Notes under the pieces: model-generated
Seen by the model: the letters and a program-made list of their open reading frames with translations, nothing else
What the model was told of the DNA's origin: nothing
Database searches by the model: none
Shown: piece by piece, positions 1-8,950 of the stretch
Numbering within the stretch: position 1 is the first letter of the stretch
How the letters are laid out: every line of letters begins with the position of its first letter
Source of the DNA: Conidiobolus incongruus B7586
Taxonomy: Eukaryota; Entomophthoromycota; Entomophthoromycetes; Entomophthorales; Conidiobolaceae
DNA: 10,816 bases
Assembly (NCBI GenBank): GCA_000697335.1
Contig: JNEM01010253.1
Coordinates: forward strand, 1-10,816
Reading direction: 5' to 3'
Program-made: the position numbers and the translations under genes

Positions 1-429
1 TGATTATAACCTATGTGATTATAATTGTTTTAAGCAATTAAAAAACCAGCTTACAAGAAAGAAAATTTCTACAGGAAAATTTAATTAGTTTGTAAAACAT
101 CAAATTTCAGTCTTTAATAAAAAAGACTATTTTTTAAGTGTTAGATCTTTGCTAAAAATATAGCAAAAAGTTATTAGAAATAAAAAAAATTATTAATTTT
201 ATAATATATATTTATTTTTACTTTTTATATATTAAAATGTTTATTTTTTTCAATCACAAAAAATTCCTATTATTTAAATTACAAAGTAATATTAATCATT
301 TTTGCTTTTTTTTTCTATTTTCACTTAAAAATTATTAAGTGACTTTTTTAAAAAAATAAAGAATTTAAATTTTTTTCTTTTATTGATATTCCTTTAATTA
401 TAGTATTAAGAAACACATTTTTTTAAAAG
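1..429. other. AT-rich flank, no gene seen
   Basis: Extremely AT-rich sequence made mostly of homopolymer runs of A and T, with no CpG that I could find. No open frame of note, no tRNA-like cloverleaf and no clear terminal repeat is visible. It continues into the decayed coding stretch that follows and is best read as the outer, most eroded part of the same repeat-like flank. Confidence 0.6.
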
Positions 430-1561
430 TTTACTTAAGATATTAAATTTATAAAATTTAACTTTCTTTATGTTATAATAATTAAAATATCAAGGAATTT
501 TTTAATTAACTTATTAATAATCTAAACTTAAAGATTTTATAGTGAGGAGTATTCTAAAAAAGTAAATATCTTAGGGGTTTTTTAAGAGTAAGGGTTTTTT
601 AAACAAGTCTTCAAAATATATAGTCTAATTTAAATTTTATTTTAAAATTTTTAAATACTTTACTTGTTAAATAATTATAAACTCTTTACATTTATCTAGG
701 CAAATTTTCTCATTAATTAATAAAGTTTTAGCTTTTAATTTCTGTTTTTTTATTAATAATTTGTAAAAAAACTTAAGTCTTAATTTTTTTTATTGGTAAG
801 AGGGAAATTAACTTTTTTTAATTGAATTTTTAAAATGATATTTTTTCTTTTTTATCCTTATCTTTGTTAAATTTATTTAACTTTATAATAACTAGTTAGT
901 CTTTAGAGGTTTTACTTATCTTTATTTTATTAAAACCATTTTTAGTTTTAATAAAAAACTCTTTATTAGGCTTAAGCTTTGTGGTTAAAAGTTATCCTTT
1001 AAGTTTCTTGATAAAGGGTAACTTTTTAACAGGTTAATTTTTTTTAACTTAATTACAAATATAATACTTAAATATTATTTCTTTAATAAGATAGTATTTG
1101 TATATAGAAAGATAATTGGTTTTAATATTCAACTTATTATCAATATATTCAATATATATATTTTAAGGAATAATATCTTTTTTAGATATTTTACTTAAAA
1201 GGTTATCTATTTCTTCTATTTTTTTGATTTCTTTAAAATTAAAAGCTTTAATAAAATTAAGTTTAATGCCTTTTTTTAATTAAATTTTATTATAAAAGTT
1301 TTTTTAAGCTATTATAGGTTTATTAAAACAGGTTATAATTGTTTTTATGTTAAACCTAGAAAAGTCTATATTTTTAATGGTATCTTTAATTTTTTTTATT
1401 TGAGAAGGATATAAGTAATTAGATTTTAATTCTTTAACTATTAGAAAAAATTTATTAAAGAGATAATCTTTTATATCTTTAAGTTTATATACAAAACTAT
1501 TTTTAAGTCTTTTTTTCAAACCATTATAAAATTTATAATAAGGATAAAAGTTCTTAAACAA
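430..1561 (-). pseudogene. Decayed, unrecognised coding stretch (possible old element)
   Basis: Read on the minus strand, one frame keeps a protein-like, Lys/Asn/Ile/Leu-rich character for about 1.1 kb. The longest unbroken part is 85 codons (1304-1561), beginning without an ATG, so it is an internal piece and not a gene start. It is broken many times. I do not recognise the family. The Lys-rich start of the open piece faintly recalls gag-like or ORF1-like proteins of retroelements, but no reverse transcriptase, integrase or zinc-knuckle motif is visible, and no terminal repeats were found. The surrounding composition (very low CpG, TA-rich) fits a silenced repeat eroded by C-to-T change on both strands. 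It could equally be a dead host gene. It is clearly non-functional and looks old. Confidence 0.35.
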
Positions 1562-3425
1562 TAGTATTTATTTAGCTTATTTAGTTATTTATACTAAACC
1601 CTTATAAATTTACATTCGGCTTAAAATATCATCATATATTTTACTTTATATTATATAAAATAAAAAAGATAAATCATAATCTTCTTTAGTTTTAAATATA
1701 ATTATTCTTAAAATATATTAAGGGTATTACTTAAGTAGGTAATAATTGATAGTTATTTTTTTAAAAAAAATTTAAAAGAAATATTAATAGCTAAATAAGT
1801 TACTAATATATTACTTAAACAACCTAATATAATGAGTTTTTTAATCTATAAGATTTAGTTATCTTATTTATTAAATATTAATTTAATAAATTTCAACTAT
1901 TTTAGTATAGAGGTTAAAAATTACTTAGTGTTATAATTATTATTATGTTTTTTATAAGTTACTTGTTAATTAATTTTTACATATAAATATAAGGTTTTTA
2001 CTATATTATAAGGGTATTAAAAGGTAACAAAAGATAGTTTATATTTGATTTATATTAGATAACTTATTATTTTATCTAAATATATTTAAATTGAGTTTTT
2101 TATTTTGAATTTTAATTAAGTATTTAATTTTACAAGAAAACCTATTAATTTGTTATCAATTTTACTTGAAATTTCATTTTATTATTAATAGGTGAAATAA
2201 TTAATTAAGAGCTAATAGAATAGTATACTAGATTAAATAAGATTCATCAATTTTTAAATGATTAATATCTACCTCTAATACTTTTTTGTAAAGCTTAACT
2301 TTCTTTTACTAAAAGGGATTTAAATATTGCTAGGGTTATAACAAACATTAAGTAGCTACTTATAGATAGCTTTAGGGGATTTCTTAATAATAGCTTATTA
2401 ATAAAGCTAGGATATTTTTTTATTCATATATTATAATTTACAAAAAGGAATTTAAAGAGGGTTTTATATATAGAGTTATTATAAGTTATTTTAATTTAAT
2501 AATTAAAATAGTTATATAATAATCTAATAAACTATTTCAACTTTTCTCAAGTTGTTTATAGTAATCTCTAGTGGAATCACTATAAATAACAATTATAAAC
2601 ATAAGAGGAAGTAGTCTTTTAAAGCTTAAACAAGGAATCACTAGTGGTTAATGATAGATTACCATAAAATTTAAAGAAATTAATAAGGTTCACTAAATTA
2701 AATAAAAAAACTTATTATAAATTAAGGTCTTTGAATAAAATAAATATTTTATATTCATTACAGCTCAATACTTTTTATGAGTGTTATAAGAAAACTTAGA
2801 GACTAGATATTTTTAAAAATAAAGATAAAATGATAAGTTTATTGATTAGCTTGTGATAATCTTATAATAGTTTTAATTGTTGAGTTTAGGTGGCTATAAA
2901 TAACTTCAGATGGAAAACACTAAGTTAAACTAATTTATAAAATAAGGTATTTCTAATATAACTCTTTATATTAATATAATAACTAGAGTTTCTTAAGTGA
3001 TAAACAAGATTATTCCTTATCAAGACTTATTATTCATAAAAGCTTGGTTCTTTATCATATTTTATTAATAAAACTAATATTAAATAATAAATTATAATTT
3101 TGCAAAATATTTTATTGTGAATAATATATTTAATAACCAAATTTTTATACTCAGAGTTCAATCTTGTCATCAATACTTATGTTTATTTTATTATTTGTTA
3201 TAATATACATATTGAAAATAAAAGAGGTATAACTAGAATTTATTAAGAATATTAATGTGAAGTACTTAGATTATCAGAAAATATATTAATTATTGTATTT
3301 ATTCTAATGATTGCCAATAAAATATTTACTTTACTAATTTTTTTTAATTAATAAATATCTTTATAATTTGTTGTATCATTTAAAATTGATAAATGTATAT
3401 AATTTAATCAATTCATTAACATTAA
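1562..3425. other. AT-rich spacer, no gene
   Basis: About 1.9 kb with no intact gene. The part next to the decayed stretch (roughly 1562-1800) may be more of the same remnant, since short protein-like pieces on the minus strand continue there, but I cannot set a boundary. The part from about 2540 is slightly less AT-rich and carries a compound repeat (2561-2662). The only CpG found by eye in the first 3.4 kb is near 1616. No RNA gene is apparent. Confidence 0.55.
2561..2662. repeat. Compound direct/inverted short repeat
   Basis: GGAATCACT occurs twice in the same orientation (2573-2581 and 2634-2642). CTAGTGG precedes and overlaps the first copy (2568-2574) and follows and overlaps the second (2641-2647). 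The second copy creates the palindrome CACTAGTG, and the block is bracketed by GTAATCT (2561-2567) and its reverse complement AGATTAC (2656-2662). This could be an end fragment of an old mobile element or chance; no element could be delimited. Confidence 0.35.
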
Positions 3426-3458
3426 TTTCAAATAGTTTTATCGATCGTTTTAAACCAA

Positions 3459-3796
3459 TCATATTGTGGTTTTACCGATTACAGGTAGAATGCTGATAAT
3501 TGGAAAGGGAGCGATTTGCTCGTGGTCTGTTTGCAAGTTTGAGTCAAGGTGTTTTTTAGGGTTTAATGGGCTTGCGAGAAGACTGAATGTGATGATGAAA
3601 ATGTATCTCGATAATAGTTTTTTTATAGACTGTTCATCGGTCATAAGTGGTGTAAAACAGTGTATTTAGTCTTCAGGAAAATGAGAACTTGAAGTGATAT
3701 CGCGAGTATTCCGGAGCTATATAGCCATAAGAAAATAAGCTGCGAGACAAAGTAGGATGGTTGGTTACTAAGTAAACAAAATGTTAATTGCAAATA
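3459..3796 (-). pseudogene. Remnant of a membrane-type protein, possibly a GPCR
   Basis: On the minus strand two protein-like open stretches meet near 3644. The first (3796-3644, 51 codons, no ATG at its start) is strongly hydrophobic, with a run around SQLIFLWLYSSGILAISL that would make a membrane helix. The second (3644-3459, 61 codons, starts with ATG) is in another frame and opens with an acidic/basic stretch followed by a second hydrophobic segment, SRYIFIITFSLLASPLN. Helix, short charged loop, helix is the pattern expected around helices 5 and 6 of a seven-helix receptor; this is inference from hydropathy only, as no family motif is certain. The plus strand is G-rich here and the minus strand C-rich, as on the coding strand of the intact gene nearby, which supports minus-strand coding. 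The change of frame and lack of a start or full-length frame suggest a broken gene or one exon pair of an unmodelled gene. It lies divergently upstream of the transcription-factor gene. Confidence 0.35.
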
Positions 3797-3931
3797 TCAA
3801 TTGCCGATATTGCGTTGTTTTAATCCGTAAATTGAGATGTACGAAAATTAATCTCCTGGATAAATTCATTTGAATATGACTGCTTTAGAATCCCATATTT
3901 ATATGTACACTAAAATCAATACATTTTTGGC

Positions 3932-3939
3932 TATTTAAA
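3932..3939 (+). promoter_or_regulatory. TATA-like box of the intact gene
   Basis: TATTTAAA lies 47 bases before the ATG at 3987. The stretch from CACTAA through this box has a recognisable counterpart before the decayed paralogue (CACTAA at 7334, ATTTAAA at 7358-7364), so it was part of the duplicated unit. Conservation supports a promoter role; no transcription start is seen directly. Confidence 0.5.
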
Positions 3940-3986
3940 GTATGTCAGTTTATTGTTAATTTAGATGTAGTTTAATAAATGATAGA

Positions 3987-5657
3987 ATGCTGATTTCGAA
4001 AGATAATCACATTAAATTTAAGCACTATCAATTTTCAAGTTCGAGTTCAAGTTTAACTTCGACTTTTATCATTCCCAGTAAAATGTCCTCAAATTTAAGG
4101 ACTACGGAAAGTCGACTTCAGAATTTAGAAAACTTGATGACTGTTGTGGGGAATCACTTAACGAAAACAAACTGGAATCTCTCAGACGAAGAAGCTAAAC
4201 TAATCTTTCATCATTTATATAATTCTCAAATTATTAAACGCAAGAAGGGCAAGGATCAAAGCTCTGCCAACTACAAATTACACCAATTTTTGACATTGGA
4301 GGCAATGAAATATTGGAGAAATCAGTATCAGTTTTATCCACACTTAAGTACTAATACATCAAGTGGCAAGTTGATGGAGAAAGTATATAGAGGATATTTC
4401 ATTGAATTTGACCCTTATCATTTTTGGCTTACTCCAGAATATTTTTTTGAATCGATCATAAAACATACACATCTTAATTTGTTAGGTCCAGTAACATGTG
4501 CTTTAGTTTTAAGGGTCACCTCAATGACAGAAAGTAATAATACTCTTCAACTAAAAGAATTTTTCCAACAGTGCATGTATATTACTCAAACAAACTTGCC
4601 CAATATTTATTCAAATCCTACTACTGATAATGTTTTAGCCTTGCTCTTCCTTGCAATGATCTCCATATCATTTAATGATATGATGCAATTTTATAAATAT
4701 TTCACATCTGCTGCGCGAATGGCAACAATTTTAGATTTAGGAAGTATTATGGATTCGTTGGATATTTTACCTGAGACTCATCCTTCTCGACCAAAACATT
4801 TAAGAGAATTGCACCTCTGGCAAGTGATTTTCTATCTAGATGGCTTCTTATCAGTTATTCATGGTCTCCCACGGCAATTCTCTGAGTCATATAAATGGAC
4901 ACATCACATTCAAGCAAAAAACATTCTAAAATATATTACGATTACTCCTTTTTATGAAATTCCTGTCAACCCTCCTAGATTAATTAATTCATATTCTACC
5001 ATGACACCTGCTTTAGATGAGGTGACATATTTGTCTTTCCATATTGTTAATCATGTCAAGTTGATACAAGAAGAATATTCCCATATCACGAATGTGAAGG
5101 ACATTCCAGTTCAAGAGATATTTTTCAGCCATAGTGATTACCAAGAGCTCACTCAACTATCAAAAGATATTCAAAATAAGCTAACCAACATCTATACTCT
5201 AGATTTAATGAAGGAATACTTTAAAACTAGAGATAATCATCAAAGCTTACTTTCTTTAATTAGACACATATCACACGCGTTATCACTGATTATTCGATAT
5301 CATTATCCTCATATCCAAATCTGCCCTCAACCCGCAACCATGCCAGCATCTTACATACCAAAGGTACTCAAAGCTGTGGATCAACTTGTCATAATCTGTT
5401 CAGATTTCTTTAAACTCTCAACCAAACATGGACCAAAGGAACAACCCTTCGAATTTGATAGCCTCTGGTACTGTCTATTCGCCTGTCTGAACATCTCACT
5501 CCAAACACCATCCAATCGAATTCATCAATTGATTGATACCATTATTTCACTATTGCACAAGTATTCCAATAACCAGTTCACAAGTTATTCATTTTTGGAT
5601 TTGGAAGATTATCTAAAACGCTATGGTCATAGTATTGAACAGTATGTATTAAAATGA
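3987..5657 (+). CDS. Fungal-specific transcription factor domain protein lacking a zinc cluster
   Basis: The 556-residue frame is uninterrupted and shows the features of the middle homology region of fungal zinc-cluster regulators. In order these are a Ser-rich leader (six Ser at 17-22), a short linker/coil-like segment (SRLQNLENLM, 42-51), a basic patch KRKKGK (84-89) that could serve nuclear import, the entry motif around KVYRGYFIEFDPYHF (132-146), the helix pair with ALLFLAMISI (218-227) and AARMATILDLG (242-252), and the signature HLRELHLWQVIFYLDGFLS (271-289) followed by GLPRQF (293-298). In the known family this domain binds effectors or partners and controls activity in the nucleus, and DNA is bound by an N-terminal Cys6 zinc cluster. 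No such cluster is present in the frame or in any upstream frame I could read. The ATG at 3987 is preferred because the decayed paralogue aligns through the same ATG. Met33 (4083) has an equally good context and is a possible alternative start. A TATA-like box lies upstream and AATAAA immediately downstream. No introns are needed. Regulated pathway and ligand are unknown. Confidence 0.88.
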   Translation: MLISKDNHIKFKHYQFSSSSSSLTSTFIIPSKMSSNLRTTESRLQNLENLMTVVGNHLTKTNWNLSDEEAKLIFHHLYNSQIIKRKKGKDQSSANYKLHQFLTLEAMKYWRNQYQFYPHLSTNTSSGKLMEKVYRGYFIEFDPYHFWLTPEYFFESIIKHTHLNLLGPVTCALVLRVTSMTESNNTLQLKEFFQQCMYITQTNLPNIYSNPTTDNVLALLFLAMISISFNDMMQFYKYFTSAARMATILDLGSIMDSLDILPETHPSRPKHLRELHLWQVIFYLDGFLSVIHGLPRQFSESYKWTHHIQAKNILKYITITPFYEIPVNPPRLINSYSTMTPALDEVTYLSFHIVNHVKLIQEEYSHITNVKDIPVQEIFFSHSDYQELTQLSKDIQNKLTNIYTLDLMKEYFKTRDNHQSLLSLIRHISHALSLIIRYHYPHIQICPQPATMPASYIPKVLKAVDQLVIICSDFFKLSTKHGPKEQPFEFDSLWYCLFACLNISLQTPSNRIHQLIDTIISLLHKYSNNQFTSYSFLDLEDYLKRYGHSIEQYVLK

Positions 5658-5658
5658 A

Positions 5659-5664
5659 AATAAA
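5659..5664 (+). terminator. Polyadenylation signal
   Basis: AATAAA starts two bases after the TGA stop of the intact gene, and TATGTA-like efficiency elements follow near 5736. The 3' untranslated region would therefore be very short, or a later signal in the AT-rich spacer is used instead. The motif is common in such AT-rich DNA, so position is the main support. Confidence 0.4.
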
Positions 5665-5735
5665 TATGGTTTAGAAATGAATTTCTTAAAAATATCAGTT
5701 ACTAATTATAAAAATCAAACTAAAATATCATCAAT

Positions 5736-5758
5736 TATGTATTATAAACAAATACATA
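5736..5758. repeat. 8-bp inverted repeat, 7-base loop
   Basis: TATGTATT and AATACATA form a perfect stem about 80 bases after the stop codon. It sits where the 3' end of the transcript may lie, and the arms contain TATGTA, a known yeast polyadenylation efficiency motif, so it may be part of the 3'-end signal. AT-only stems of this size also occur by chance here. Confidence 0.4.
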
Positions 5759-6176
5759 ATATACATTAATCATTATACAGTTAAAAATGCTTTATATTTT
5801 ATTTACATTTCAAATAGTCTGGTCTATAAATTATATAAAAAGTTGAAATTATAAACTATTGTGAAATAAATGTAAATGTTTACTATTTGATGATACCAGT
5901 ATACGATGTGTAAATTATAAAAAATGAAAAATTAAAGTATTTTTTATTCAATTTTCTCACAATATTATATATTTAGTAAATATTATTATTATTATTTTTA
6001 ATACTCGACCATTTATCATTAAATGTATTCTAAAATATAAGCTCAAAAATTATATATAATTCATATTCTTAATTTATTTTGATAACTAGGATTTCATAAA
6101 ATATTCAGGATTAAATAATACATTTCAACAACCTTTCAAATGATATGTTACCAATAATTTATAGAGCTTTGAAGTA

Positions 6177-6198
6177 TTATATTATTCTAATAATATAA
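6177..6198. repeat. 10-bp AT hairpin
   Basis: TTATATTATT is followed after two bases by its exact reverse complement AATAATATAA. It is made almost only of A and T; it could extrude as a cruciform but has no evident function. Confidence 0.4.
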
Positions 6199-6279
6199 CA
6201 AGCTATTATAGTCATGATTTCATTTGATTAATTAACAAATATTGAATATATAATTATGATATTAGATTTTACACATATA

Positions 6280-6305
6280 AATAATAGGAATAATAGGAAT
6301 AATAG
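6280..6305. repeat. 9-bp tandem repeat, 2.9 copies
   Basis: AATAATAGG is repeated head to tail, with the last copy lacking its final G. It directly abuts the 10-bp inverted repeat that follows. The copies are identical, so the expansion is probably recent. Confidence 0.75.
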
Positions 6306-6307
6306 TC

Positions 6308-6342
6308 ATCAGCATTGATATTTTGTGATTTCCAATGCTGAT
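6308..6342. repeat. 10-bp inverted repeat, 15-base loop
   Basis: ATCAGCATTG (6308-6317) and CAATGCTGAT (6333-6342) are perfect reverse complements. Four of ten positions are G or C, which is high for this spacer, so chance is less likely than for the AT-only hairpins. The match stops sharply at both sides. It might be a protein-binding palindrome, a structured RNA element or the trace of a small inverted-repeat element; no target-site duplication was found. Confidence 0.55.
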
Positions 6343-6978
6343 ATTTTTAGAGCAGAAATCTAGATAAAATTGGCGATTGATTTTAATGTAAATAATAAAT
6401 TAAAGAATAAAATCCATTATGATAATTATATTAAAATTCAATAAAAAATAATAGTAAAAATCAGTGTTGATTTTTTTAAACTATTAATAACATTTGTCAA
6501 TGAACAAGCATATACCATTATTCCTATCAATTTTTCTAAGGGCCAAATTTCATAAAAAATATTTAGTTGTTAGACTATATTATAATTGGAGTAATATATC
6601 ATATCTCAAAAATATTATTATCAATCAAGTTGTCACCGAAATTCATCTAAATATTAATAAATACAAAATATGAAAAATAAAACTGTTAAGTTGATTTCAA
6701 TGAAATAGCTTAAAAAATATAAATCAGCAGAAATTAAATTTTAATTTAAAATATTGATTGGACAAAGTCATCTTTTCTATTTTTCTTATTTTCACTTTCG
6801 TTATCATATCTTAATAAACTATATCAATTCTGGTAACAGATGATTATATGATTGATTAATCAATATTAATAATTACTATTTATTAAATAAGTTCCTATAT
6901 TCATATTATTGATACTAATTACATCGAGGTATATTCGTTGGTAAATTATCTTTTGTATCGTAATTCATTTTAACTTAC

Positions 6979-6994
6979 ATATATATATATATAT
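6979..6994. repeat. (AT)8 microsatellite
   Basis: Eight uninterrupted AT units. A simple sequence repeat with no gene nearby. Confidence 0.8.
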
Positions 6995-7324
6995 TTGGGC
7001 AAAATTATATTCTTCAAGAAATAATAAGTGATTCATGATTTTGTTCATGCAATAGATGGATCATCAAATTAAAATAAAACTAAGATCAAAAATGATTTTG
7101 ATAATGTGTAAATAGGAGATTATATACAAATGATAAATGAATATTAAAAAGTATAAAAATGAAATTTAAGTAATGAAAATTTAAAATACTTACACAATTA
7201 TATAGTATTTTAATTCTGATTTCGACCAATTTTTCATTTCAAAATTTGATTCATATTCTCTATTCTAAGATTAAGAAATTTTTGAAACATTTTAAATCCA
7301 TTGGTATTTAATAAAATGATGCTC

Positions 7325-7410
7325 TATCCTATTCACTAATCATTGTAATTTTAAGGAATTTAAATAAAATATATGGATATTTAGTCATTATCTTTTTGAT
7401 CACTTATAGA
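7325..7410 (+). promoter_or_regulatory. Relict promoter of the decayed paralogue
   Basis: This stretch aligns with the promoter of the intact gene: CACTAA (7334), a T-rich run, then ATTTAAA (7358-7364) and finally ATAGAATG before the ATG at 7411, matching ATAGAATG before the intact gene's start. It shows that the duplication included at least about 80 bases upstream of the start codon. It now precedes a dead gene. Confidence 0.5.
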
Positions 7411-8950
7411 ATGTTGAACTCTATTCAAATTATTCTAAATCTATTTAAAATCCGTTATCAATTTATAACTCTCCCACTAATAGCAAGATGGTACCAAATA
7501 AAAGCACTATGGAAAGCCGAATTCAAAGCTTAGAGCACCTTATTACTTTTGTTTGGAATCAATTGACACAAAAGGATTGAAATCCCTAACAATAAGTTAA
7601 ACTAATTTATCACTATTTGTACAAGTCTCAAATTATTAAACTAAAAAAGCGCAAAAACCAAATTTTCCCTCACTACACACTATACCATTTTACAATATTG
7701 GGAGGAATGAAATATTGGAGAAATCGATATCATCTATATCCTGACTTAGACAGCAATACATTGAATAGTAAGCCGATGGAAAGGGTTTATAAAGCATATT
7801 TCGCCGAATTTCATCTTCATCATATATTGCTTACTCCAGAATATTTTTTCGAATTAGTTGTAGAAAATACTGAACTTGTATAGATTCAGTAACATGTGAA
7901 TTGTTTTTAAAATATCCTCAATGACAAAAAAGAACAATACACTTCAGTTAGATCAAATTTTCTAGCAGTGTATATATTTAACTCAAGCCAACTTACACAA
8001 TATTTATTCCAATCCCACGGTTAACAATGTTTTAGCCGCGATTTTTCTTGGGATTATTTCTATAACATTTAATGATGTGGAACAATTTTACAAATACTTC
8101 ACTTTAGCTGCTCGATGGCAACAATCATACACTTAGAGAGCACTAAAATTTGTTGTAAAATTTACTCAAGACTGAACCTTTATAGCTCTAGCATTCAAAA
8201 GAGTCCAATTTGTGGCGTATGATATTCTATCTGGATGGCTTCTATTAGATATTTATTAGTTTTTCTTGCCAATTTATTAGGGTATATAAATGGTTATTTT
8301 ACATATAAAATAACATTCCGAAAAAAATATCACGTAGACTCCCTTCTATTGAATTTCTATAAATCCTTTTAGGTCAATCAACTCATTTTCAATCATAACA
8401 CCTGCTTTAAACGATATGACATATCTAACTTACCTATTGGCAACTAAATAAAACTAATGCAACACTATCATTCCCTTGTCGCTAATATCAAAGATATTCA
8501 AGTTCAAAAGATCCTTTTCAGTTATAGTGAATACCAAAAACTAGTTCAACTATCCAAAGGAATCCAAAAAAAACCTAATTAATAGCTTTTCACTGGATTT
8601 GTTGAACGAATACTTCTAAAATCCAGCTATAACCAAAATTCAATGGCATAACTTAGTATCATCACTCATATACTGCCACTTAATTTAGGTGTCTCTATTT
8701 CTGACTACATATTTGTTTCCAACCTGCAATCTTGTCACCATCCTACATTCCCAGAGTGCTCAAAGCCATGAACTATTTAGAAAAAATATACTCTGATTTC
8801 TTCAAGCTCCTAACCGAACACGGACCAATCAAACACTTCTGCAACTTTGACAGCATCTGATACTATCTATTCACCTGCATAAACATCCATCTTCGAACGC
8901 CAATTGATCGGATATATTAGTTGATTCAGATTCTCATTACTGTGGCATTC
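7411..8950 (+). pseudogene. Decayed paralogue of the fungal transcription-factor-domain gene
   Basis: The stretch aligns along nearly all of the intact gene at 3987-5657. Over about 100 bases around MKYWRN I counted roughly 73% identity. Recognisable pieces in order include ESRIQSLEHL (residues 41-50 of the intact protein), SQIIK, GMKYWRNRY, PEYFFE, FNDVEQFYKYF, a damaged YLDGF region and TPIDRIY near the end. It carries many in-frame stops (for example TGA at 7578 and TAG at 7881), plus small insertions and deletions. A deletion of about 22 bases lies in the Ser-rich leader, and a one-base shift falls in the AARMAT segment near 8115. The longest open piece is 7617-7883, which has no true start. 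The counterpart of the last ~30 residues of the intact protein is missing, because alignment ends near 8950 where unrelated, GC-richer sequence begins. As in the intact copy, no zinc cluster precedes it. It is a dead host gene from a tandem duplication. Confidence 0.88.

Larger units (their letters stand above)
5665..7320. other. AT-rich spacer between the two paralogues
   Basis: About 1.65 kb without a gene. It contains several AT-rich hairpins, one less AT-rich 10-bp inverted repeat (6308-6342), a 9-bp tandem repeat and an (AT)8 tract. No zinc-cluster exon, RNA gene or mobile-element end could be recognised. A few CpG sites occur here (for example near 6373 and 6635), unlike the outer flanks. 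Confidence 0.6.

Noticed and set aside
3466-3669. Plus-strand 67-codon frame with several cysteines, considered as the missing zinc cluster.
   Set aside because: The cysteine spacing does not fit the Cys-X2-Cys-X6-Cys pattern of fungal zinc clusters, there is no basic linker, and strand composition favours minus-strand coding here.
3690-3760. Minus-strand string GYIAPEY, resembling the activation segment of a protein kinase.
   Set aside because: It lies in a third minus-strand frame, and no catalytic loop, metal-binding motif or other kinase block is visible nearby. Probably coincidence.
7617-7883. An 88-codon plus-strand frame considered as a separate small gene.
   Set aside because: It is an internal open piece of the dead regulator paralogue, starting at a TTG inside aligned sequence and not at a true start.
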